Source: Clusia tigrina (Eukaryota > Arthropoda > Insecta > Diptera > Clusiidae). From it: a DNA stretch of 64,000 nucleotides. Shown here one piece after another: positions 36,949-46,326 of this stretch. A model generated the notes under the pieces. The model saw only the letters and a list, made by a program, of their open reading frames with translations, made no database searches and was not told the origin of the DNA. The position numbers and the translations under genes were made by a program. The stretch spans positions 101,459,652-101,523,651 of the forward strand of contig OV050030.1 of assembly GCA_920105625.2 (NCBI GenBank), written 5' to 3'. How positions within the stretch are numbered: position 1 is the stretch's first letter; each line of letters begins with the position of its first letter.

Positions 36949-37668
36949 TGGACAAAATACTCTTGACCCACAACAACACAGGTATCATAGTCAGAATTTT
37001 ATTCCAAGAAATACACAACAGCACAACAATATAGACAAAACTATCAGCCAAATTTTCTCGACAGAATAATCAACAAAATTACCAATCAAACTTTTCTCAA
37101 CAAAACAACCAGCAAAATTATCTACCAAATTTTCTCTCGACAGACTAATCAACCATTTTTCCAGAATTAACAAAATTCCCAACCAAATCATCAGAATAGA
37201 AAAAAAATTTATCAATGGATATAAATAATCATGAAACTATCAATAACTATAACATCCATGTATCATCCAAAAATTTTCAGGACAAGGCCTCGGAAGAAAA
37301 TTACCATATATAAAAGTCAAAACTAGATTAGGATATATCAAATTAATAATTGACACAGGTGCCACTAATTCACTTCTTAACCCTATAATTTGTAATCCAA
37401 AATGGGTACAAAAAACTATCCCTATCCCATTAAAACTTTACAACACACTATTTATTTAAACGAAATAGCAAAAATTCCAACTTTTGAAGAGTTCGGTACA
37501 GGACTCGACGGAATCGAGTTTTATATCACAAAATTCCATGACTTTTACGATGGATTAATAGGCAACGATTTGTTAACATCTTTAAAAAGCAAAACTAATT
37601 ATGAGAATAATACAATTCAATTTGGAGAAGATGGCCTTGAAAAAGAAGTACATATTCCAAAATATTGA
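36949..37668 (+). pseudogene. G1 gag end and protease (copy A2)
   Basis: Gln/Asn-rich gag tail, shortened near 37205 relative to A1 by a loss of about 65 bases, then LIIDTGATNSLLNP (D-T-G near 37355) and the frame 37402-37668 with FYDGLIGNDLL. Same internal frameshift as A1. Confidence 0.75.
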
Positions 37669-38791
37669 AGTAAACTACTTAAAAGAATTACGAGAAAACA
37701 AAGTTTTTGACATTGAAAATAATAAATTAGAACTCAATTTTGCAATTGAAAATGTAGGAAATAGATCTATAAAAGATAAAATTCTAATTGGACACCTTAA
37801 TGTTGAAGAAAAAACTCAGTTAATGACCATTATAAACAAGTATAGAGATATTTTTTTTCAAGAAAATAGACCCCTTACTTTTACATCTGCTATAAAACAT
37901 AGGATAAGAACAACTGACAACGTCCCCATATATACCAAATTCAACAGGTATCCGTATATACACAAGATAGGGGTTGAAGACCAACTCAAGGAAATGCTTC
38001 ATAATAATATAATCAGACATAGCAGTTCTCCATACTCTGCACCCATTTGGATTGTGCCTAAAAAGGCCGATGCTAGTGGTAAAACTAAATGGAGACTCGT
38101 CATCGATTATCGAAAACTCAACGAAGTGACGATAGATGACAAGTACCCTACACCGAATATAGATGAGATCCTAGATAAGCTGGGAAGATGCCAATACTTT
38201 TCTACACTCGATTTGGCGAAAGGATTTCACCAAATAGAAATCCAAGAAAATGATATTCATAAAAGGGCCTTCAGTATCGAAGGAGGACACTATGCATTTC
38301 TGCGAATGCCGTTTGTGTTACAGACAGCCCCAGCGACATTCCAACGATTAATGAACAACATTTTGAAAGATTACATAAATAAAATCTGTCTAGTTTACTT
38401 AGATGATATAATCATTTTCTCTACTTCCTTACAAGAACACATTAATTACATTAATCTGATTTGTAACTGTTTACAAAAGGCAAATTTCAAAATCCAACTA
38501 GATAAATCAGAATTTTTAAAAAAGGAGACAGAATTTTTAGGTCACATAGTGACATCCAAAAGTATAAGACCGAACCCGAAAAAGATAGAATGTGTTCAGA
38601 ACTTTCCCATCCCTAAAACACCAAAACAAATCAAACAATTCTTAGGCTTAACCGGATACTACCGAAAATTTATCAAGGACTACTCATCAATCGCGAAACC
38701 AATGACAGTATATTTGAAAAAAGATGCAAAAATAAACATCTCTGAGCCGCGATATCAAGATAGCCTTAACACTCTAAACATAATGTATTGA
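37601..38791 (+). pseudogene. G1 reverse transcriptase (copy A2)
   Basis: A continuous 396-residue frame covers the RT leader, fingers, palm, thumb and connection: [55 protein letters not shown] and [16 protein letters not shown]. It carries the same MPFVLQTAP substitution as A1. Because A2 lacks the frameshift seen in A1 near 7760, that break arose after the duplication. Confidence 0.92.
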
Positions 38792-39732
38792 CTTTACGAA
38801 GAAGTTTACCCTGACAACAGATGCTAGTAATTATGCACTAGGTGCAATACTCTCCCAAGATAACCACCCAATATGTTATGCTAGTCGCACGTTTAACGAG
38901 CATGAAATAAATTATAGTACGAATGACGTGTAGTGTACGATAGAGAAGGAACTATTGGCCATTTTATGGGTCACGAAATATTTCAGACCATATCTCTTCG
39001 GAAGGAAATTTCTAATCGAAACTGAACACAAGCCCTTAACATGGCTCTTTTCGATCAAAGAACCGAACTCTAAGCTAGTTAGGTGGAGGCTTAGATTATC
39101 AGAATTCGACTATGAGATCAAGTATAAAAAGGGTACAAAGAACAGTAACGCAGATGCATCTAGATCGAACCTGAACCACTAGGAATTAACCATTGGAACC
39201 TTCCGAAAGGAACTTAAGAGAAAGTGAGTCTGCAATAAACTTTTTTTAAAATCAGGTTATCATCAGGAAAAATAATTCAGGATCGACAAAAATAAGAAAT
39301 GAAAAAGTGTTTAATAACAATCGTAAAACAATTTACATGACAAACCTTGACAGGGAATCTACCATAACCTTGTGTAAAAATCATTTCAATCCAACTCGAT
39401 TAAATGAAGTTTTAATAGATGAAACGTTTTATAACATTTTATAAACCACTTACGAAGAAATCTTTTCAAACAACAAAGATTTTCGAATCATAAGATGCTT
39501 AAAGAAGTTAGACGATATTGAGGACGAAGCCAAACTAACTGTACTAACAGAAAAAGGACACTTAAATAAAAACCATAGAGGCATACAAGCGGTATTTGAA
39601 GAACTCAAGACACAAATTTATAATCCTAAGCTTAAATTGAGAATAACCCAATTTATCAACAATTGTGAAATTTTTACTTTAGAAAAATATGAGAGACACC
39701 CACCAAAAATCCCTTTTAAGATAACGGATACA
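38792..39732 (+). pseudogene. G1 RNase H and integrase zinc domain (copy A2)
   Basis: [15 protein letters not shown], a stop where A1 has one (NDV*), [20 protein letters not shown] and [10 protein letters not shown], then a linker and the integrase region GHLNKNHRGIQAVFEELK to PFKITDT. The usual DTLSR end is shortened to DASR by a 3-base loss. The sequence then joins the minus-strand Jockey LINE, with everything downstream of the zinc domain deleted. Confidence 0.8.
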
Positions 39733-41174
39733 AGCGTTTAATTATTGTGTCTTCTGAACATAGACTAACAATAAGTAGACAAATCTTACAAACTAATTAA
39801 TTAACAATAATTCACGTTGCCAGTGCTTAGTGTATTTTAAAGGACAGTGTTCTATGTATATTAGTTACTACAATAAATTAAATCGTACATAAGTATATAT
39901 TTAAACTGTAAGTGCTGGTAGTGCTGGTGTTTCAGTCCTTTTAAGGCGACTAGGAACTCTATTATATAACAGGGCTCTAGCTAGGTGGTTTGTACGACTT
40001 TTCATCTTTTGCGTATATTTCTGGTAGAAATCATTGATTTCTTTTGTCACGAGTGGTATATTCAGTTCTTTATGAATGTTAATGTTTTTAAAAAGCAAGG
40101 TGCGCCAGTAATACTTCTGAGAATTTTGGATTGTGCCTAGTGTATTTTAAAGGACAGTGTTCTATGTATATTAGTTACTACAATAAATTAAATCGTACAT
40201 AAGTATATATTTAAACTGTAAGTGCTGGTAGTGCTGGTGTTTCAGTCCTTTTAAGGCGACTAGGAACTCTATTATATAACAGGGCACTAGCTAGGTGGTT
40301 TGTATGACTTTTCGTCTTTTGCGTATATTTCTGGTGGAAATCATTGATTTCTTTTGTGACGAGTGGTATATTCAGTTCTTTATGAATGTTAATGTTTTTA
40401 AAAAGCAAGGTGCGCCAGTAATACTTCTGAGAATTTTGGATTGTGCCCTTTGTATAAATTCTATATTAGAATTGCTTGCGTCACCTCACAACTGGCTTGC
40501 ATAAGTCCAAATTGGTCCAATAATAGCTTTGTAGAAGAGTATTTTGTATTCTAAACTCAATCTGAATTTATTTTGCATAAGCCAATGTAGACTATTAGCT
40601 TTTAGTGTCATATGCTTTTTCTTGTCTTCGATGTGGCGCTTCGAGGTCACGCTTTCTTGTAGTACGCTGGCTTTGATGTCATAGTTTTTATAGTAAGCAT
40701 TATTATTTCTCACTGAATTCCTGCCTTTAAGATATGATTCCAGTATTTGGTGTGCTTTTGCGGGCAACAGTTTTTTAATTATGAAGATAAGCCACTCGTG
40801 CCATACTTAGTTAAATGCTTGGGCCACGTCTAAAAAGGTAGCAGAACAGTATTGATTTTTGTCAAATTTTTTTGCATTTTTTATTTTGTTAACTATTCGA
40901 TGAACCTGCTATCCTGGTGATGAGGAATAATGCGTTTTTCATTTAGATGTGACATTTATTTACCAAGAAGAAGTCTTTCCAAGAGTTTTGACGATAAGAC
41001 TTTTGACTATAAGACTTAAGTTAATGTTACTACGAGGTGGGTTTGGGGTTAAGACCCTTTTGCCCATTTTTTGTTTTGTTGTTCGAAAGATTCTTGATGC
41101 AAGGCGTTTATTAAATTTTCGTTGGAAACAGGTAATTCCGTTTTAGGAAAGGCGATCTGAATTTTTGCCGTTCT
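39733..41174 (-). mobile_element. Jockey-clade LINE, minus strand, in G2 RT (copy A2)
   Basis: Same LINE as at 9802. Minus-strand frames include 40767-40486 (LESYLKGR, FRLSLEYKILFYKAIIG) and two copies of the C-terminal frame NIPLVTKEINDF at 40408 and 40098. The right edge has CGTAAACTT (41175-41183), the G2 target duplication. The left edge is truncated and fused to G1. Confidence 0.8.
39828..40447. repeat. 310-bp tandem duplication inside the minus-strand LINE
   Basis: The block starting TAGTGTATTTTAAAGGACAG occurs at 39828 and again at 40138, with the LINE C-terminus and 3' UTR repeated. The A1 copy has it once. The join contains TGTGCCTAGTG, where a short shared TAGTG may have mediated slippage. 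Confidence 0.85.
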
Positions 41175-41429
41175 CGTAAACTTAGTAAAGCGGTTAGTGA
41201 TAAGTTCCCAATACCTAATATTGAAAATATATTAGAAAAATTGAGATGGGCTCAATATTTTACTACTTTGGATCTTGCGAAAGGATTCCATCAAGTCCTA
41301 ATAAAATATCACAATAGACAGAAAACCGCTTTCTCAACCCTATTAGGCCATTATGAGTTTACAAGAATGCCGTGCGGCCTAAAAAATGCCCAGCGACATT
41401 CCAAAGTCTCATTAACGCCCCTATTATGG
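41175..41429 (+). pseudogene. G2 reverse transcriptase, middle (copy A2)
   Basis: Copy of 10945-11202: FPIPNIENILEKL, YFTTLDLAKGFHQV, EFTRMPCGLKNA. It has lost six bases (GAAGAA) near 41187 relative to A1. Confidence 0.83.
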
Positions 41430-42000
41430 TGAGACTTACAAGCTTACCTCATTCACTAATAGTGAATATTTGACAAATAGGAAGTATTCGGTATTCTGAC
41501 AGAATATTCAAAGCTCTTTCATTTACGATTTAGTAAATGGCCCAAAAGGTATTGCCAGCGAGTGAAGTACAATTTATGTTGTTTTTATTTTTTGGACCTT
41601 GATCGAATTTCAACCGGAGGTAGAGAATCGATTAACAATTTTTCTTATATATTTACTATTTATATGTGTATATTATTGATATTCTTTATATATATTATTG
41701 TTATTATTTATATACGCGTATATTATTATTTATATATATTTTATATATATTTGTTTCTATTCTTTTCTTGCCTTAATTGATATTTTAGCGCTCTTCAAAT
41801 TAGTTTAATAATGAATACACCACTCAAATGATCTGTTTTTCTTTAAGTAGCTTTCACCTCGCTTTGGTTCAGTTTTGGAGCTTCCCCTGGTAAATGTTTT
41901 GCCAGAATACGGCCAGAACTTTTTATTTAAGAATTTGCATTCACTATTTCTCACGTATACAAAAATTGAATTTTGACAGAATAGAGCCGTAACTCAGTAC
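41430..42000. mobile_element. Unclassified ~570-bp insertion in G2 RT (copy A2)
   Basis: Nearly identical to 11203-11773 and at the same RT codon, so inserted before the block duplication. No coding content is recognised. Confidence 0.55.
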
Positions 42001-42573
42001 TATGGGAGTATATGAACAATATATGTGGCGTGTACTTAGATGATATACTTATATTTAGAACATCGCTTAGCGAACATGTTCAGAATATTCATAAAGTATT
42101 TAAAAGGCTGAGAAATCATAATCTAAAAATTAAAATAGATAAGGGCCATTTTTTTGCTTGGGGGACAGAGTACTTAGGACATATATTGACCACAAAAGGA
42201 GTCAGGCCGAATACGTAAAATAGAAAGTATTCAAAAGCTCAAACTACCAGAGACCCCTGAACAGATGAAATCATTTCTAGGAATGACAGGTTACTATATG
42301 AAATTTGTAAAGGACTATGCAAAAGCTCATGACATAACAAAGTACTTAGCTCATAACATATACAAAGAACGCGAAAATTAACAAAAACGATTCTCGATAT
42401 ATAGATGCCTTTCAAAAACTAAAATGATTAATATCTAACACACCTATACTAAGATATCCTGATTTTGATAAACCGCCGTGCTATCTCAAGATGGACACTC
42501 CGTCAGCTAAGCAAGCATAAGTCTCAACGAACATGAAAGGAAGTATAATACAACAGAAAAGGAACTTTAAGCT
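42001..42573 (+). pseudogene. G2 RT end and RNase H start (copy A2)
   Basis: YMNNICGVYLDDILIFRTSLSEH (Val to Gly next to YLDD compared with A1), RLRNHNLKIKIDKGHF and then RNase H up to the EKEL codons. Frame breaks differ slightly from A1: the poly-T loss near 42155 lets TEYLGHI be read. It ends with the left AGCT copy (42570-42573) of the element-U target duplication. Confidence 0.8.
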
Positions 42574-44590
42574 TGTGAGGAGCAAATTTTAGGCGTAAAT
42601 TTGCCCCTACATATTTAGTTTTGCCATAACGCCCCAAACCTGTATATTTAAAATAGGGGCCAAGTGCTTAAACAACCAACCCTAAAATATATACGTTAAT
42701 AGTCCTAAGACTTTGGCACCTCCCACTTTCATTGCTAAAACCACACACACAACCGCCATCATATTTAGTGCAGCAGCCATCATGCAAGTGAGTCTAAGAC
42801 ACCTCCCACCATAGTAATGCTACCAACAACAAGTGTTATACTCAGCATTGGGAGGACAGAAGACACAGCCACAATTAAGTCAGACAGTGGAACCCTGTGA
42901 TAAGCGACGAAAAACATGCAACGAAGTCAACAACGCAAGATAACACAGGAGAATATCATACAAACAATTGTGCAACCGGCTGACCACAGCTAAAATAATA
43001 TAAATTTACAACAACAGTGCCCAACGCACTGATATGAATTCACAACAACAGTGCCCAACGCACTGATATGAATTTACAACAACAGTGCCTAACGCAATGC
43101 TAGAATTTTACAAGAGATCGCGACAGAAGTTGCCGACTGCATTAGTTCGGAAAATAACCCACTAACAACACCCAAAAACGAAGGCCAAGCACAAAGTGGA
43201 ACACGACAGACCGATCGCTAAGCACACCAACAGACCGGACAAAGCATAAAGAGGAGAAGCAAAATTAAATATCCAATATTTAATATTTTTTAAATATTTT
43301 ATGCCATCGATATAAAATATCAACAAAGTGCTGAAGGTGGCCGAAGGAGAAATAGCAACAACAACAAACAACACAAGGAACAACAACAAGGTAAATCATC
43401 ACAACAACAACACAATATTGAAGGTGGCCCAAGGGCAAAAACTTACAAGAACAACAGCGAGAAAGCAACAACAATGTGCTGAAGGTGGCCCAAGGTCACA
43501 TTCAAACGAGAAGAACAATGCGGGAAACCGTAGCAACATGCCACAACAAACTACAGTTCCCGCACAACAACAACTATTGGATGATCTACGCTAAACCTGG
43601 AGCATAAAAGCAGGAGCAACTGGCAACCCAGCCTCTTTCTTTCATTCGGCATCAGGCAGACAAGACGCTCTTTCTTTCATTCGGCATCAGGTAGACAAGA
43701 CGCTCTTTTTTTTCATTCGGCATCAGACAGACCAGACGCATCGTACTAAACAAAGTTATACGCACTGACAGACGCAACAGAAGCTAGGGGAATCTAGAGG
43801 AGATTATGGTTTATAATCGATTCTCTGCTAGAAACCCACACTGACAAACGCAACAGAAGCTAGGGGAATCTAGAGGAGATTATGGTTTATAATCGATTCT
43901 CTGCTAGAAACCCACACTGACAAACGCAACAGAAGCTAGGGGAATCTAGAGGAGATTATGGTTTATAATCGATTCTCTGCTAGAAACCCACACTGACAAA
44001 CGCAACAGAAGCTAGGGGAATCTAGAGGAGATTATGGTTTATAATCGATTCTCTGCTAGAAACCCACACTGACAAACGCAACAGAAGCTAGGGGAATCTA
44101 GAAGAGATTATGGTTTATAATCGATTCTCTGCTAGAAACCCACACTGACAAACGCAACAGAAGCTAGGGGAATCTAGAGGAGATTATGGTTTATAATCGA
44201 TTCTCTGCTAGAAACCCACACTGACAAACGCAACAGAAGCTAGGGGAATCTAGAGGAGATTATGGTTTATAATCGATTCTCTGCTAGAAACCCACACTGA
44301 CAAACGCAACAGAAGCTAGGGGAATCTAGAGGAGATTATGGTTTATAATCGATTCTCTGCTAGAAACCCACACTGACAAACGCAACAGAAGCTAGGGGGA
44401 CATATAGTTCAACTGTGTCCGTATTTAAGATTAGTAAAATAATTGTATCAAGTAGTTAAGCCTTTTTTTTAAATTAATAAATAAATAAAATAAGTAAATC
44501 AACGTAAACAAGCTTTGAATTTTTAGAGATTTTCTGTAAACGACTCCTGGCAATCCGGCGAGCTTACCCCGGCGAAAACGAGTCGTTACA
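42574..44590 (+). repeat. Element U 5' LTR (2017 bp)
   Basis: Starts TGTGAGGAGC and ends GTCGTTACA. Inside are three short tandem families: about three 39-base units with CAACAACAGTGCC(C/T)AACGC at 43005-43105, three ~36-base units with CATTCGGCATCAG at 43637-43735, and 76-base units at 43763-44399. An AATAAATAAATAAA run near 44477 could serve polyadenylation. Confidence 0.95.
43763..44399. repeat. 76-bp tandem array in 5' LTR, about 8.4 units
   Basis: Near-identical 76-base units. Each includes GATTATGGTTTATAATC, a perfect 6-bp stem with a 5-base loop, extended by flanking AGAG/CTCT and TCTA/TAGA pairs. One unit has GAAGAG for GAGGAG. The array differs by one unit from that in the 3' LTR. 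Confidence 0.95.
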
Positions 44591-44591
44591 G

Positions 44592-44609
44592 TGGCGCCCG
44601 AGCAGGGAC
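44592..44609 (+). promoter_or_regulatory. Element U primer-binding site (tRNA-Lys type)
   Basis: TGGCGCCCGAGCAGGGAC lies one base after the LTR. It differs at one position from the sequence complementary to the 3' end of lysine tRNA(UUU), TGGCGCCCGAACAGGGAC. Confidence 0.88.
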
Positions 44610-44683
44610 TCTCAGAATAAAGAGAGTAAATACAACAAAGCTATATATCCAACCCACGTCCCATCACCAGAGTCTGACACAGG

Positions 44684-45886
44684 ATGGGAAAGACGAGTTG
44701 GGTGTACACCGTGCGAAAAGACCAACTGGTAGTCTGTTGTGTCGAGTTTGGCCTAGAGGCCACGGGCACAGTGGAAGAGCTACGAAAGAGGCTTGCGGAG
44801 CTCATCACCGACACAGAGATGACTCTAGACCAGGAGGTTCGGCTGGCAGAGCTACAGGCCCGACTCACGAGGAGTTTGTCGCCAGGACCCAGTCCACACA
44901 TGAGAGCTAGCCCCAGCGCAGAGCGACCTATAACCCCCGGAGCATCGACAGCCACGAAGAAAGCAGCGGGAATATCTGATACCGCGTTCCAGACAGTAGT
45001 CCCTGAAGTCTCGCGAAGCGGGATAGCCATCTACTCGGCAGTCATCGACCACGTTAGGAAATGGTCCTTGAAATATGATGGAGGGCATGACCCGATAGCT
45101 TTCATAGAGCGAGTGGAAGAATTATCGGAAGTCTATGGACTAAACAAGCACATGCTGCCTCGAACTATGCCAGAACTCCTAAAGGAGCGTGCTCTGCTCT
45201 GGTATAGAAACAACAACCGAGCATGGGTTGATTGGGTTTTATTCAAAAAGGACTTCTTGAAGTTTTTCCTACCCACCAGGTACTTCGAAAAGCTGGAGGA
45301 TGAAATTCGCCAACGACGGCAAAACCCACGTGAACACTTCAAACAGTACGTGGTAGAACTTCAAAACCTGATGCGTCACGCAGGATACACGGAGGCCCAG
45401 AAGTTAGAGCGAATCTTTCGCAACAGCCTAGAGGAATACCAGTGGTATGTCCGTCGAAAGGATTTCGATACGCTGGAAGAATTGGTGGAAATGGCGGAAG
45501 ACCTCGAGGGCATACGTGGTGACAACGAGGCTTCACGAGCAGCACCACCACGACCACCGCCACCACGACCACCACCAACACGCCACGAGATACAACCACG
45601 GGTCGAGCGCATGTCCCCATGCGAAACCAGAAACCGACAAGTACCACCGGCCAACTGTACCAACAAGGTGGTACCTATAAATCCACGAACAGCATGCAGA
45701 AGATGTGGTCAGTCTGATCACATAGCGCGACACTGCCGCAATGCCCAAGTACTTTTCTGTTGGGAGTGCGGTAGGAGAGGAACTAGAACAGATGAATGCT
45801 GTAGGGCGGTAAGGGGAAACGAGCGGGGCTGCCGCCAGCAACGAGGCATGGAGCAGCCCACGGACAACAAGCCTCAAACGCAGTAA
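44684..45886 (+). CDS. gag: Element U Gag (400 aa)
   Basis: Structural protein that packages element RNA. The first ATG after the primer site gives 400 residues. The N-terminus (YTVRKDQLVVCCVEFGL, GTVEELRKRLAELI) resembles a SAP-like helical module. Residues about 120-290 form a capsid-type retrotransposon gag domain (WSLKYDGGHDPIAFIERVEE, REHFKQYVVELQNLM). A Pro/Arg-rich linker follows, then a zinc knuckle CRRCGQSDHIARHC (about 337-350). A second motif, CWECGRRGTRTDEC, has Thr where the zinc-binding His would be. The stop at 45884 lies downstream of a -1 frameshift signal leading into protease. Confidence 0.93.
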   Translation: MGKTSWVYTVRKDQLVVCCVEFGLEATGTVEELRKRLAELITDTEMTLDQEVRLAELQARLTRSLSPGPSPHMRASPSAERPITPGASTATKKAAGISDTAFQTVVPEVSRSGIAIYSAVIDHVRKWSLKYDGGHDPIAFIERVEELSEVYGLNKHMLPRTMPELLKERALLWYRNNNRAWVDWVLFKKDFLKFFLPTRYFEKLEDEIRQRRQNPREHFKQYVVELQNLMRHAGYTEAQKLERIFRNSLEEYQWYVRRKDFDTLEELVEMAEDLEGIRGDNEASRAAPPRPPPPRPPPTRHEIQPRVERMSPCETRNRQVPPANCTNKVVPINPRTACRRCGQSDHIARHCRNAQVLFCWECGRRGTRTDECCRAVRGNERGCRQQRGMEQPTDNKPQTQ

Positions 45887-46326
45887 GTGCACTACGCTAC
45901 GATGGACAGCGTATCTGTGCCGCCGTCACCATTGGCACAGAAAACATCACGGCCACACTAGACACAGGCGCCACAAGGAGTTTCATCAGCGAGCGACTCA
46001 TTTCCCATTTAGGTGCTACCACCGGTAGAGTAAACTCTACATACACTAGAGCACGGATGGCGGATGGTCGAACAAGGGATATTACTCAAGCGTTTGTGGC
46101 GTGTGTCAAGCTTGGTGGAAAGGTATGTCAGCTGGAGCTACTTAGCATGCCCGACTCCACCGACGACTTACTGCTCGGCCTGGACTTCATGACACAGCAA
46201 GGCCTATCCATGACATGTGGAGGCCAGGAAATCCAGCTAGGCCCCAGACGGATGGTGTGCAATCACAAGTTATCGCATCGTGCACAACCATACGACATGA
46301 AGCCGCTACGGACGAATCAAAGATAA
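45805..46326 (+). CDS. pro: Element U aspartic protease (read by -1 frameshift)
   Basis: This frame has no suitable own start. It is entered from gag by frameshifting near 45820. ATLDTGATRSFISERL carries the D-T-G active site (45961-45969), and LLLGLDFMTQQGL is the conserved C-terminal strand. It should cleave the Gag-Pro-Pol polyprotein. The frame ends with TAA at 46324, while RT lies in a third frame open from 46146, giving a 178-base overlap. No X XXY YYZ heptamer in the right phase is visible in that overlap. Confidence 0.85.
   Translation, partial: GGKGKRAGLPPATRHGAAHGQQASNAVSALRYDGQRICAAVTIGTENITATLDTGATRSFISERLISHLGATTGRVNSTYTRARMADGRTRDITQAFVACVKLGGKVCQLELLSMPDSTDDLLLGLDFMTQQGLSMTCGGQEIQLGPRRMVCNHKLSHRAQPYDMKPLRTNQR
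45814..45875 (+). promoter_or_regulatory. Candidate -1 ribosomal frameshift signal, gag to protease
   Basis: GGGAAAC at 45814-45820 is in the correct gag phase (G GGA AAC). Five bases later GGGCTGC (45826-45832) can pair with GCAGCCC (45853-45859). GAGGC in the loop (45843-45847) can pair with GCCTC (45871-45875), giving an H-type pseudoknot. Protease is in the -1 frame and is open from 45805, so the slip falls inside the 82-base overlap. GGGAAAC is used as a slippery site by some retroviruses. Confidence 0.75.

Larger units (their letters stand above)
30751..39732 (+). mobile_element. G1 errantivirus-like element, copy A2 (with nested LINE)
   Basis: Runs from a 5'-truncated LTR through primer site, leader, gag with nested Jockey LINE, protease, RT, RNase H and integrase zinc domain. 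It stops at ITDT (about 39732), where minus-strand Jockey sequence begins. The integrase core, env and 3' LTR are deleted. Compared with A1 it keeps the 5' end and a better LINE, while A1 keeps the 3' end. Confidence 0.85.

Noticed and set aside
43162..43474. Minus-strand hydrophobic frames (63-75 codons) in both element-U LTRs
   Set aside because: They are antisense to CAA-rich LTR sequence; runs of Leu and Val codons arise from the complement of CAACAA repeats.
43763..44399. Regularly repeated 76-bp units resembling a CRISPR array or satellite
   Set aside because: Units are contiguous without variable spacers, lie inside an LTR, and recur in the other LTR of the same element.
44592..44609. 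tRNA-like sequence
   Set aside because: Only an 18-base primer-binding match to a tRNA 3' end; no cloverleaf around it.
45339..45892. Minus-strand frames of about 100-119 codons within gag
   Set aside because: Shadows of the Gag frame; the apparent hydrophobicity and Cys/Trp richness reflect the complement of CCACCACGACC repeats.
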